A DNA stretch of 5,045 nt, taken from contig JAHWKS010000508.1 in the NCBI GenBank assembly GCA_019347795.1, positions 1 through 5,045 of the forward strand. Reading direction: 5' to 3'. Below the pieces are notes generated by a model that saw only the letters and a list, made by a program, of their open reading frames with translations, was not told the origin of the DNA and searched no databases. Source of the DNA: Planctomycetota bacterium (GTDB lineage Bacteria > Planctomycetota > Planctomycetia > Pirellulales > Pirellulaceae). The position numbers were made by a program, and so were the translations under genes. Every line of letters starts with the position of its first letter. Within the stretch, counting starts at the first letter, position 1. Positions 1 to 5,045 of this stretch are shown piece after piece.

Positions 1-5
1 TCCTT

Positions 6-659
6 CTAGGCGATCTGCTGCGAGATCATCGTGGGCAACAGCGCGGTTGCGGCTTTGTTGGCGGCCATCGCCTTCCATATCAAGTCGGACTGCTTGTAAT
101 CGACCTGGGCCTCGACCAGGCCTCCTTCAGCCCGATCGACATGGTCGGAGGTCGCGGCGCCGCCGGGGCGGAGGCTGCGAAGGCGGCCTAGCGTCGTCTC
201 CGCCAGTTGCAGCTTTTCGGAGGTGGCGGTCTTGCGAGCCTCGGCCGCCTTGACCGTGTCTTCCATCGAATCGACGAAATACTCGGCCTGCTTCTTCTGC
301 GTCAACTCGACAGCGACCTCGTTGTTCTCGGCGATCTGGGCCGACAGCCGTTCCACCGCTGTTTGCGCCAACTCGACCTCCTCGGCCAGATCCTTCGGCA
401 CGATCTGGGCGACCGGCTCTCCCCGCCTCACGCGATCACCGGCCGAGAGCGAGATCGGCTCCAGCCGACCCTCAAACGGCATCGTCACCACGTACGTCCG
501 CGGTAGGGCGGTGGTCCCCTGCTCATCGACGAATTCACGAATCTCACCGATCGTCACCGCCGCCGCCTCCACCGGCTGCCCGGAGGAGCCAAACGCCCAA
601 ACGCCGACAACGGCGAGCACAGCGACAGCCAGCAGCGTCACGATCATCCAAGTTCTCAC
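6..659 (-). CDS. HlyD/MacA-like membrane-fusion (adaptor) protein, N-terminal half, ending at an in-frame TAG
   Basis: Adaptor subunit that should sit in the inner membrane, reach into the periplasm and work with the ATPase and permease encoded upstream. The 217 residues show an N-terminal membrane anchor (about 5-23), the first half of a lipoyl-like domain (about 50-88, with the GRLEPISLSAGDRVRRGEPV turn), and a long heptad-rich stretch (about 90-205) forming both helices of an alpha-hairpin broken near RSLRPGGAAT (161-170). It stops at TAG (6-8) just after the hairpin. Family members usually run 350-450 residues and return through the second lipoyl half, a beta-barrel and a membrane-proximal domain; none of these is present. 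Five bases remain before the window edge, so a downstream continuation, frameshift or split gene cannot be seen. As it stands the product is unlikely to be a working adaptor. The family call is firm; intact versus pseudogene is open. Confidence 0.85.
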   Translation of the reverse strand: MRTWMIVTLLAVAVLAVVGVWAFGSSGQPVEAAAVTIGEIREFVDEQGTTALPRTYVVTMPFEGRLEPISLSAGDRVRRGEPVAQIVPKDLAEEVELAQTAVERLSAQIAENNEVAVELTQKKQAEYFVDSMEDTVKAAEARKTATSEKLQLAETTLGRLRSLRPGGAATSDHVDRAEGGLVEAQVDYKQSDLIWKAMAANKAATALLPTMISQQIA

Positions 660-664
660 GGAAA

Positions 665-670
665 CACCTC
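665..670 (-). promoter_or_regulatory. Ribosome binding site of the adaptor gene
   Basis: GAGGTG on the minus strand is followed by five bases and GTG at 659. It decides for this GTG over the in-frame ATG four codons later. It lies about 15 bases beyond the GCGAAATG repeats, so folding of the repeat region could affect access to it. Confidence 0.6.
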
Positions 671-684
671 GTCAAATGCAAATG

Positions 685-700
685 GCGAAATGGCGAAATG
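685..700 (+). repeat. Two GCGAAATG octamers adjoining the perfect array
   Basis: Two exact copies of GCGAAATG directly precede the GAGTGATG series, in the same eight-base phase. Looser relatives (GCAAATG, TCAAATG) lie further left at 672-684. The whole run 671-735 therefore looks like one octamer tract whose unit changes sequence but keeps its period. Confidence 0.65.
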
Positions 701-701
701 G

Positions 702-733
702 AGTGATGGAGTGATGGAGTGATGGAGTGATGG
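702..733 (+). repeat. Octamer array, four perfect AGTGATGG units
   Basis: Four identical back-to-back copies of AGTGATGG, with partial GAG at the right end. Its reverse complement, CCATCACT, differs from the CCAWYACT units at 774-805 at one or two positions per octamer. The two arrays therefore form an inverted pair about 32 bases per arm with a 40-base middle. Perfect tandem copies suggest recent expansion or slippage. Confidence 0.85.
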
Positions 734-754
734 AGAATCCTGGAAACTCTCAAT

Positions 755-767
755 CCAAGATCCTTGG
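755..767. repeat. Small palindrome in the apex between the two octamer arrays
   Basis: CCAAG, an ATC loop, then CTTGG, with a second short GGGT/ACCC pairing immediately beside it at 766-775. Either could cap the larger fold formed by the flanking arrays. The arms are short, so taken alone this is weak. Confidence 0.3.
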
Positions 768-773
768 GTGAAC

Positions 774-805
774 CCAATACTCCAACACTCCATTACTCCA
801 ACACT
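774..805 (-). repeat. Octamer array, four degenerate units just after the permease stop
   Basis: On the plus strand the units are CCAATACT, CCAACACT, CCATTACT and CCAACACT, back to back, followed by a further CC. Read on the minus strand they are AGTRWTGG-type octamers. The array starts only 11 bases beyond the permease TAG. It is the degenerate, inverted partner of the perfect array at 702-733. Confidence 0.75.
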
Positions 806-816
806 CCTCTCCCCTC

Positions 817-3195
817 CTACTCCTTTACCTTCAACGCCTCCAAATAATTCATCGTGTTGATCCGCCACTGCACTACCGCGTGGGCGAGCAGGGCGAACAC
901 CACCGCCCAACCCAGCGCCCAACCCCAGATCGCCGGGGTGGCGATCACCGGCAGCCGCACGAGGTCGTTCGCGTAGGCGGTGGCGGTGAGCCACATCAGC
1001 CCGTAGCCGATGGGGAGGCCCAGCACCGCGCCGGTCATATTGGTGAGCAGGCTCTCGCGAAGGAACATCGCGCCGATGCTCCACTTGCTGTAGCCGAGGG
1101 CGCGGAACGTGGCGACCTCCCGCTGCCGTTCCGCCAGGTTGACCATCGATGAGTTGACGACGCTGCCGAAAAAGATCACGCCTGCGAAGATCACCAGGAC
1201 GCCGATGAATACGAATTGATTCTGCAGCAGCGTCTTCGTCAAGTTTTCCACAAGTCGCTGCCGGTCCGAGATCGCCTCCACGCCCGGCAGTTGCTTCAGT
1301 TCGTGATTCAGGCGGCGGAGCACGTCGGGACGCGGGTCGGTCTGTAGCTGCACGCCGCTCACGGCGAACTCCTCCCCCATCAGCCGGCTCAGGTAGTGAA
1401 TGTCGGCGTAGATGGTCAGGCCCATGTAGCTGTCGGCGATCTGCGCCACCGTCGCCTCGAGCGTGCGCCGCTCCTCTTGCACTGGAGTGAACGACACTTG
1501 ATCGCCGGGGCGGACGTGCAGAATCTCGGCCATGCGGCGGCTCAGCACCAGGCCCGATCTCGGCAGCGGGATGCGCCGTCCTTCGGCGTCGTGGGGAATT
1601 GTCAGCCGGGCGTCCGGGAGCAAACCGATGATCGCCTCCTTGCGGCGAAAGGGGCCATGCTCAAATGTGCCCGCGACCATAAGTTGCGGCTCGGCATGAT
1701 CCACGCCAGGCAGCTGCCGAACCTCATCCAGCGCCTCGCGCCCCTGAGAGCCTTTGAGGACCAGGTCGATGTCGCTCCGCATCGTGCGATAGAACTGGAA
1801 ATCGAGGAAGTAATCCTGCGACTGGACCATCATGAAGCCGGTCACCAAGAGGGCCGCTCCCATCATGGCCGCGAACACGGCCGCCGCCGATCGCACCCGA
1901 TGCCGGAACACGCTCCGCAGCGCCAATCGCCAACCGGAGCTGAACAGCTTCCACACGAGCGTGAGGCGCTCCAGCAGAATCGCCCCGCCGCGGGCGGGCG
2001 GCTCGGGACGCATCGCCTCGGCCGGCTGAAGCTGAAGCATCGACCACGCCCCGTGCAAACTTCCCGCGATCGCGCACACGAGGCTGACCGCCATCCCCAG
2101 GGCGAACGTGTTCCAGTGCAACTGGCTGCGCAGGTCGGGGAACTGGAAGAAGTGCTGATAGACCTGGGTCATCCCCGCCGACGCCGTATAGCCGAGCAGG
2201 GCGCCCAAAACGCCTCCCGCCACGCCGACGCTCAAGCCGAACTTTAAAAAGTGGGCGAACACCTGACCGTTGGTGTAGCCGAGGGCTTTAAGCGTGCCGA
2301 TCACCACCCGCTGCTGTCGGGCGAGTCGCGTGATCAGCACGTTAAGCACGACCGCGGCGACGGCCAGAAAGATCGTGGGCACGACGGCCGCGATGGCGCC
2401 CAGTCCCTCGATCTCATTGCTCAAGAACTGGTTGGACGCCTGCAGCCGCAGCGGCGTGACGGAGAACACTCCGTACGGCTCCAAGAGCGTCTCCGCGCTG
2501 CGAAGCGTGTCGTTGCTCTCGCCGGCCAGCTCCGGCGAGAGCCGTCCAACAACCTGATTGGCCGCGCCGTCGAAGTCGAACACGTCCTCGGCGAACGTGC
2601 GTTTGACGTAGAACACGCCATACGTCTCGGGGTCGGGCACCAGCGTTCCCGGGCCAAGCAAATAGGTAAACTCGCTGCTGATGGCGGTCCCCACAACGAA
2701 CAGCTCCTGCCGGCGGTCGTTCAACAGCAGGTGAATCCACTGCCCGGGATAGATGTTGCGGGCGCGGGCGAAGGCGTCGTTGACGATCACCTCGTTCTCG
2801 CGGCGGTCGGTGAAGTAGCCTCCCTGCCGCAGGAGGATGTCGTTGAGCGTCGGCTCGCGGCGGTCGGGAAGCGAGATCACCTGCCCGTTGAGCGGCTCGG
2901 GCACGTTCTCCAGATCGACGGTGGCGGGGAAGGTGATCCGCGGCTGATACTCCGCCACGCCGCGAATGCGACCGAGCGCCTCCAACTCCGCCAACGGGAC
3001 CTTCTTCACGTCGACCCAGAAATCCGCCATGCGGCACATGCGATAGTACCGCGTCTTGGCCGCGCTCAGGTTGAGATACGCCGACTGCATGGCAACATAG
3101 CACATCACCCCCACGGCGATAATGCTGGTAATCGCCAGCAGCAGCCCCTTGGAGCGACAGATCTCGCGGGCCAGTTTGCGATTGAGGGCCCTCAC
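817..3195 (-). CDS. FtsX-like ABC transporter permease with two extracytoplasmic domains
   Basis: A 792-residue inner-membrane subunit partnering the ATPase encoded just upstream (four-base GTGA overlap). Hydrophobic segments lie near residues 17-36, 265-289, 317-340, 362-384, 436-457, 660-682, 714-738 and 753-775. The protein is thus two FtsX modules in tandem, each with one helix, a large external domain (about 37-264 and 458-659) and three helices. After the second helix of each module comes the conserved cytoplasmic coupling stretch, IGTLKALGYTNGQV (299-312) and REVATFRALGYSKWSI (692-707). The linker at about 385-435 is cytoplasmic. Length and topology resemble large double-module FtsX permeases rather than four-helix MacB or LolC/E. 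Such permeases commonly work through conformational coupling of the external domains rather than a wide channel. The C-terminus NYLEALKVKE then TAG looks natural, and no frameshift is apparent. A HlyD-like adaptor gene follows after a 157-base repeat-filled gap. Confidence 0.94.
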   Translation of the reverse strand: MRALNRKLAREICRSKGLLLAITSIIAVGVMCYVAMQSAYLNLSAAKTRYYRMCRMADFWVDVKKVPLAELEALGRIRGVAEYQPRITFPATVDLENVPEPLNGQVISLPDRREPTLNDILLRQGGYFTDRRENEVIVNDAFARARNIYPGQWIHLLLNDRRQELFVVGTAISSEFTYLLGPGTLVPDPETYGVFYVKRTFAEDVFDFDGAANQVVGRLSPELAGESNDTLRSAETLLEPYGVFSVTPLRLQASNQFLSNEIEGLGAIAAVVPTIFLAVAAVVLNVLITRLARQQRVVIGTLKALGYTNGQVFAHFLKFGLSVGVAGGVLGALLGYTASAGMTQVYQHFFQFPDLRSQLHWNTFALGMAVSLVCAIAGSLHGAWSMLQLQPAEAMRPEPPARGGAILLERLTLVWKLFSSGWRLALRSVFRHRVRSAAAVFAAMMGAALLVTGFMMVQSQDYFLDFQFYRTMRSDIDLVLKGSQGREALDEVRQLPGVDHAEPQLMVAGTFEHGPFRRKEAIIGLLPDARLTIPHDAEGRRIPLPRSGLVLSRRMAEILHVRPGDQVSFTPVQEERRTLEATVAQIADSYMGLTIYADIHYLSRLMGEEFAVSGVQLQTDPRPDVLRRLNHELKQLPGVEAISDRQRLVENLTKTLLQNQFVFIGVLVIFAGVIFFGSVVNSSMVNLAERQREVATFRALGYSKWSIGAMFLRESLLTNMTGAVLGLPIGYGLMWLTATAYANDLVRLPVIATPAIWGWALGWAVVFALLAHAVVQWRINTMNYLEALKVKE

Positions 3196-3935
3196 CACAC
3201 CACCTCCTCGGGCGCGACCGGGTTCTGGTTCTCCTCCATGCTGCTGATCTCGCCCGACCGCAGATGCACGACGCGGTCGGCCACCTCGGCCAGCGCCGCA
3301 TTGTGGGTAATGACGACCACCGTCTTGCCCAACTGCCGATTCAAGTCCACCAGCAGCCGCAGGACCCGCTTGCCGGTTTTGAAATCGAGGGCGCCGGTCG
3401 GCTCGTCGCACAGGAGCAACTCGGGATTTTTGGCGACCGCGCGGGCGATCGAGACGCGCTGCTGCTCGCCGCCCGAAAGCTGCGCGGGGAAATGTTCGGC
3501 GCGGTCTTCGAGTCCCACCAGCCGCAGCACCTCATCCGCGTCGCGGGGGGCGGATGCGATTTCGGTCGAAACCAGGATGTTCTCCCGGGCCGTGAGGTTG
3601 GGCACGAGGTTGTAGAACTGGAACACGAACCCGACCTCTTCACGGCGGTAGCGCGTCAACTCGCGATCGGAGGCATCGGCCAAGTTGCGCCCTTTATACA
3701 GTACCGACCCGACGCTCGGCCGATCCATTCCGCCGATGAGGTTGAGAATGGTGGTCTTGCCCGACCCGCTGGGTCCGACCAGCGCCAGAAACTCGCCGCG
3801 GCGGATGTCGAGCGTGATATTCGTGAGCACCACTACCGCCACTTCGCCCATCTGAAACGTGCGCCCGACCCCGTCCATCCGCAGCAGCGGTTGGCCATTC
3901 TTGGCTGCGGACGCGGCGGCGAATTCATCAGTCAT
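3192..3935 (-). CDS. ABC transporter ATP-binding protein, MacB/LolD type
   Basis: A 247-residue cytoplasmic ATPase that would power the FtsX-like permease encoded next. All nucleotide-binding motifs are intact: Walker A GPSGSGKT (54-61), Q-loop Gln106 in FVFQFYNLVP, signature LSGGEQ (153-158), Walker B LLLCDE (173-178), D-loop ALD (182-184) and the switch His211 in VITHN. The FQFYNLVPNLTA Q-loop region and the short single-domain length place it with the LolD/MacB/FtsE-like exporter ATPases. Start is ATG at 3935. It gives about 16 residues before the first strand, and no strong Shine-Dalgarno is visible, so a slightly later start cannot be excluded. Its TGA overlaps the permease GTG (GTGA), which points to translational coupling. 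The substrate (lipoprotein, peptide, lipid or drug) is not determinable. Family assignment is very secure. Confidence 0.96.
   Translation of the reverse strand: MTDEFAAASAAKNGQPLLRMDGVGRTFQMGEVAVVVLTNITLDIRRGEFLALVGPSGSGKTTILNLIGGMDRPSVGSVLYKGRNLADASDRELTRYRREEVGFVFQFYNLVPNLTARENILVSTEIASAPRDADEVLRLVGLEDRAEHFPAQLSGGEQQRVSIARAVAKNPELLLCDEPTGALDFKTGKRVLRLLVDLNRQLGKTVVVITHNAALAEVADRVVHLRSGEISSMEENQNPVAPEEVVW
3203..3207 (-). promoter_or_regulatory. Ribosome binding site that fixes the permease start at 3195
   Basis: GGAGG inside the last codons of the ATPase gene lies seven bases before GTG at 3195. A second GTG at 3198 is in the same frame but only four bases away, so 3195 is preferred. The open frame continues upstream to 3411 only because of GC-rich read-through inside the ATPase gene; that extension looks arginine-rich and unlike a permease. 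Confidence 0.7.
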
Positions 3936-3954
3936 GAGCGCAACGAGTGCGTAG

Positions 3955-3999
3955 AACAGGCGGCTCGCCTGTTGTCCAGATTGGGCAGGTGAGCCGCCT
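3955..3999. repeat. REP-like inverted repeat between the orphan-domain gene and the ABC ATPase
   Basis: Two 14-base arms (3958-3971 and 3986-3999) are inverted copies with one mismatch, separated by 14 bases. The left arm lies in a smaller palindrome of its own: AACAGGCG (3955-3962), a GCT loop, then CGCCTGTT (3966-3973). A palindrome nested in an inverted pair is typical of dispersed REP/BIME-type elements. In the minus-strand transcript the stem is followed by GTTCTACG with no U-run, so a standard intrinsic terminator is unlikely. The stem could still tune mRNA stability or partly uncouple the SAM genes from the exporter genes. Other copies elsewhere in the genome cannot be checked here. 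Confidence 0.6.
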
Positions 4000-4011
4000 T
4001 TGTTACGGCGC

Positions 4012-4305
4012 TCACCACTTCACCACGACGGGCGTTCCTTCCGTGACGCCCAGCATGATGCGGGCGCTGTCGCCGACGATCGCCAGCTCCAGGTTGCCGC
4101 TCTCGCCGATGAGGGCGATGTACGTCATCGGCGGCTGGTTGTGGTCCGCCGGGAAGATGCCGAGCGTCTCGTGCTCGTCGCACACGACGGTGACGCTTTG
4201 ATCGGTGGGAGCGTTCTTGCTTTGAAGCTGCTCGGCCGTGATGTCGGTCACCAGGTTCCCCGCGCTGCTGACCGACGCCACCACGCCTTCGATTTTACCC
4301 GCCAC
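4012..4305 (-). CDS. Stand-alone C-terminal domain of the SAM hydroxide adenosyltransferase family (orphan domain protein)
   Basis: A 97-residue soluble protein with no signal peptide or membrane segment, starting at GTG behind a good GGAGAG site and ending in TGA. It aligns over its whole length with the C-terminal domain of the enzyme encoded just upstream. GKIEGVVASV pairs with GRVEAEVCVI, AGNLVTD with FGNLITN, and IALIG, a Gly-x-Leu-Glu step and a shared SAR pair in the second half. The closing stretch ends in a Gly-x-x-Val-Val strand in both. The N-terminal domain holding Asp, Arg and His is absent, so it should not be catalytic alone. In the full enzymes the active site forms between the N-domain of one subunit and the C-domain of another, so this protein might join or compete in mixed trimers, or bind a nucleoside as a sensor; both are guesses. 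The Phe-to-Ala and Asn-to-Asp changes in the GNL motif suggest altered binding. The homology is clear by eye; the function is unknown. Confidence 0.82.
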   Translation of the reverse strand: MAGKIEGVVASVSSAGNLVTDITAEQLQSKNAPTDQSVTVVCDEHETLGIFPADHNQPPMTYIALIGESGNLELAIVGDSARIMLGVTEGTPVVVKW

Positions 4306-4311
4306 TATCTT

Positions 4312-4317
4312 CTCTCC
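4312..4317 (-). promoter_or_regulatory. Ribosome binding site deciding the GTG start at 4305
   Basis: GGAGAG on the minus strand is followed by six bases and then GTG at 4305. It supports a short independent protein rather than a fragment read through from the upstream enzyme gene, whose TAA stop lies 93 bases before this start. Confidence 0.65.
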
Positions 4318-4340
4318 GCCGGGTGGTCCGAACGGGACGT

Positions 4341-4369
4341 ATTGTACGGGCTGACGGCGCCGTCTCCAA
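4341..4369 (-). promoter_or_regulatory. Candidate sigma70-type promoter for the orphan C-domain gene
   Basis: Read on the minus strand, TTGGAG (4369-4364) lies exactly 17 bases upstream of TACAAT (4346-4341). The -10 box matches consensus at five of six positions and the -35 box at three of six. A start near 4334 would give a leader of about 29 bases ending in the ribosome site of the 4305 GTG. It could also serve the ABC genes further down. This rests on visual matching only, and promoters in the presumed host group are poorly defined. Confidence 0.4.
4353..4364. promoter_or_regulatory. Perfect 12-base palindrome in promoter spacer, possible operator
   Basis: GACGGCGCCGTC is a perfect palindrome without a spacer. 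It sits between the candidate -35 and -10 boxes and overlaps the last base of the -35, a common position for a repressor or MerR-like site. It has no T-tract and no loop, so it is not a terminator. In GC-rich DNA a 12-base palindrome can occur by chance, so the operator role is an inference from position. Confidence 0.25.
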
Positions 4370-4398
4370 GCCGCGATGAACGCCGCATCGCCCCGATG

Positions 4399-5045
4399 TT
4401 AACGCACCGTGAGGACGACGCGGTCCCCCACTTCGGCCGAAAGCGCCGCCCGCGCGCTTCCGCACACCTGGGCGATCTCCAGATGCCCGTGCGAGCCGAT
4501 CAAGGCGATCAATTGGCCCGGCGCCGCATCGCCGTAGGTGTTCGACAGACCGCGAATTTGCTTACCGCCGATGAAAATCTCGAGATCATTGCCGCAGCCG
4601 AGATTTGCCACGACGTCCGCCTCCACATTCGTGATCAGGTTCCCGAAGGCGTCGATCACGCAGACCTCCGCCTCCACCCGGCCCTCGGCGATGACCGGCG
4701 CCGGCCAGTCGAGCGGCGCAAGGCCGGTCAGCGGCTCGCCAAGGTCCGCCGGATCGATGCCGCGGGCGATGTGCGCCGCCACCGGCGCCATGATGTCCCG
4801 GCCGTGGAAGGTCGAGGAAACTTCCTCCCGCCAGTAGTCCCGGTCCGAGATCTCCCTCACGACCGTCGGCGTCTTCCGACAAGCAAGCAGTCCCAACAGC
4901 CCGTTGTCCGGCGCCACGTATCGCCGGCCGTCGATCGCGGCGTAAACGATCTTCCGGATCGTCCCGACGCCTGGATCGATCACCGCGACGTGAATCGAAT
5001 CCGGCGGAAAGCGGATCGTCGTCTGCGCCAGCACCCACGCCCCGT
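4399..5045 (-). CDS. SAM hydroxide adenosyltransferase (DUF62 / SAM hydrolase family), 5' end outside window
   Basis: Cytoplasmic enzyme expected to hydrolyse S-adenosyl-L-methionine to adenosine and L-methionine. The visible 214 codons begin GAWVLAQ. The GTG at 5034 is an internal valine, because the frame stays open to the window edge, and family members (about 250-280 residues) have roughly 45 more residues upstream. Numbering from that valine, the N-domain shows IDPGVGT (19-25), VAPDNGLL (40-47) and STFHGRDIMAP (74-84). The Asp20, Arg27 and His77 spacing matches the Asp-Arg-His triad of the water-using enzymes, so hydrolysis is likelier than halogenation. The C-terminal beta-barrel starts near residue 115 and carries FGNLITN, part of the adenine-binding surface in the family, and ends at a TAA. 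The next gene, 93 bases downstream, resembles this C-domain alone. The family assignment is firm; the exact reaction is inferred from the residues. Confidence 0.93.
   Translation of the reverse strand, partial: GAWVLAQTTIRFPPDSIHVAVIDPGVGTIRKIVYAAIDGRRYVAPDNGLLGLLACRKTPTVVREISDRDYWREEVSSTFHGRDIMAPVAAHIARGIDPADLGEPLTGLAPLDWPAPVIAEGRVEAEVCVIDAFGNLITNVEADVVANLGCGNDLEIFIGGKQIRGLSNTYGDAAPGQLIALIGSHGHLEIAQVCGSARAALSAEVGDRVVLTVR

Noticed and set aside
671..805. CRISPR array
   Set aside because: Units are eight bases long, adjacent, without unique spacers, and no cas gene is present.
544..1084. Two minus-strand frames through the octamer arrays giving HHSITPS-like peptides
   Set aside because: The peptide repeats come only from translating the octamers, and the frames overlap the real permease and adaptor in the wrong phase.
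1396..2247. 283-codon open frame on the plus strand
   Set aside because: Antisense to the permease, Arg/His-rich, no domain seen; a GC-rich shadow.
2414..3301. 295-codon alternative minus-strand frame across the ATPase/permease junction
   Set aside because: Arg/Ala/Gly-rich frame-shifted reading of the real genes without domains.
3196..3411. 72-residue N-terminal extension of the permease
   Set aside because: It lies wholly in the ATPase gene, is Arg/Gly-rich, and the GGAGG-spaced GTG at 3195 places the first membrane helix normally near the N-terminus.
2251..3615. 454-codon open frame on the plus strand opposite the permease and ATPase
   Set aside because: It is antisense to two clear, motif-rich genes, has a His/Arg/Gln-rich low-complexity composition and no recognisable domain; long antisense frames are expected in GC-rich coding DNA.
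3951..3978. Promoter TGGACA-17-TCTACG upstream of the ATPase
   Set aside because: The -10 match is only three of six, and both boxes lie within the REP-like palindrome, whose sequence is explained by the repeat.
3264..3992. 242-codon open frame on the plus strand opposite the ATPase
   Set aside because: Antisense to an ATPase with every motif intact, and it runs through the REP-like repeat at its end.
3958..3999. Rho-independent terminator after the orphan-domain gene
   Set aside because: On the transcribed (minus) strand the stem is followed by GTTCTACG rather than a U-run.
4399..5045. Fluorinase/chlorinase assignment for the SAM enzyme
   Set aside because: The Asp-Arg-His set with the expected spacing fits the water-using hydrolases; no halide-site feature could be identified by eye.

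Overview
The window is GC-rich, densely coded and read entirely on the minus strand. It most resembles DNA from a planctomycete-like or similar environmental Gram-negative bacterium. That guess rests on the style of the adaptor protein, the GTG starts, the long spurious antisense frames and the octamer repeats between genes. No taxonomic marker is present, so it stays a guess.

In transcription order (right to left) the layout is as follows. (1) A SAM hydroxide adenosyltransferase (DUF62 family, fluorinase/chlorinase fold) enters from the right edge without its first residues. It keeps the Asp-Arg-His residues that mark water-using members. (2) A 93-base gap holds a promoter-like TTGGAG-17-TACAAT pair, with a perfect 12-base palindrome in its spacer. 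(3) A 97-residue protein follows that looks like a free-standing copy of only the C-terminal domain of gene 1. (4) A 76-base gap carries a REP-like inverted repeat. (5) A MacB/LolD-type ABC ATPase comes next, overlapping by four bases with (6) a 792-residue FtsX-like permease with eight predicted membrane segments and two large extracytoplasmic domains. (7) A 157-base gap is almost wholly repeat DNA: two octamer arrays in opposite orientation that could fold into a long imperfect hairpin. (8) Last is the N-terminal half of a HlyD-like membrane-fusion (adaptor) protein, ending at an in-frame TAG six bases from the left edge.

Genes 5, 6 and 8 form an ATPase-permease-adaptor set, as in MacAB- or DevBCA-type exporters. 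The ATPase drives the permease from the cytoplasm, and the adaptor would link the permease to the outer envelope. The substrate cannot be read from sequence. The first two genes concern S-adenosylmethionine: the enzyme should split SAM with water into adenosine and methionine. The solitary C-domain protein may modulate it or bind a nucleoside on its own.

The points most worth a second look are the orphan C-terminal domain beside its full-length relative, the inverted octamer arrays inside the exporter operon, and the apparent early stop in the adaptor gene.
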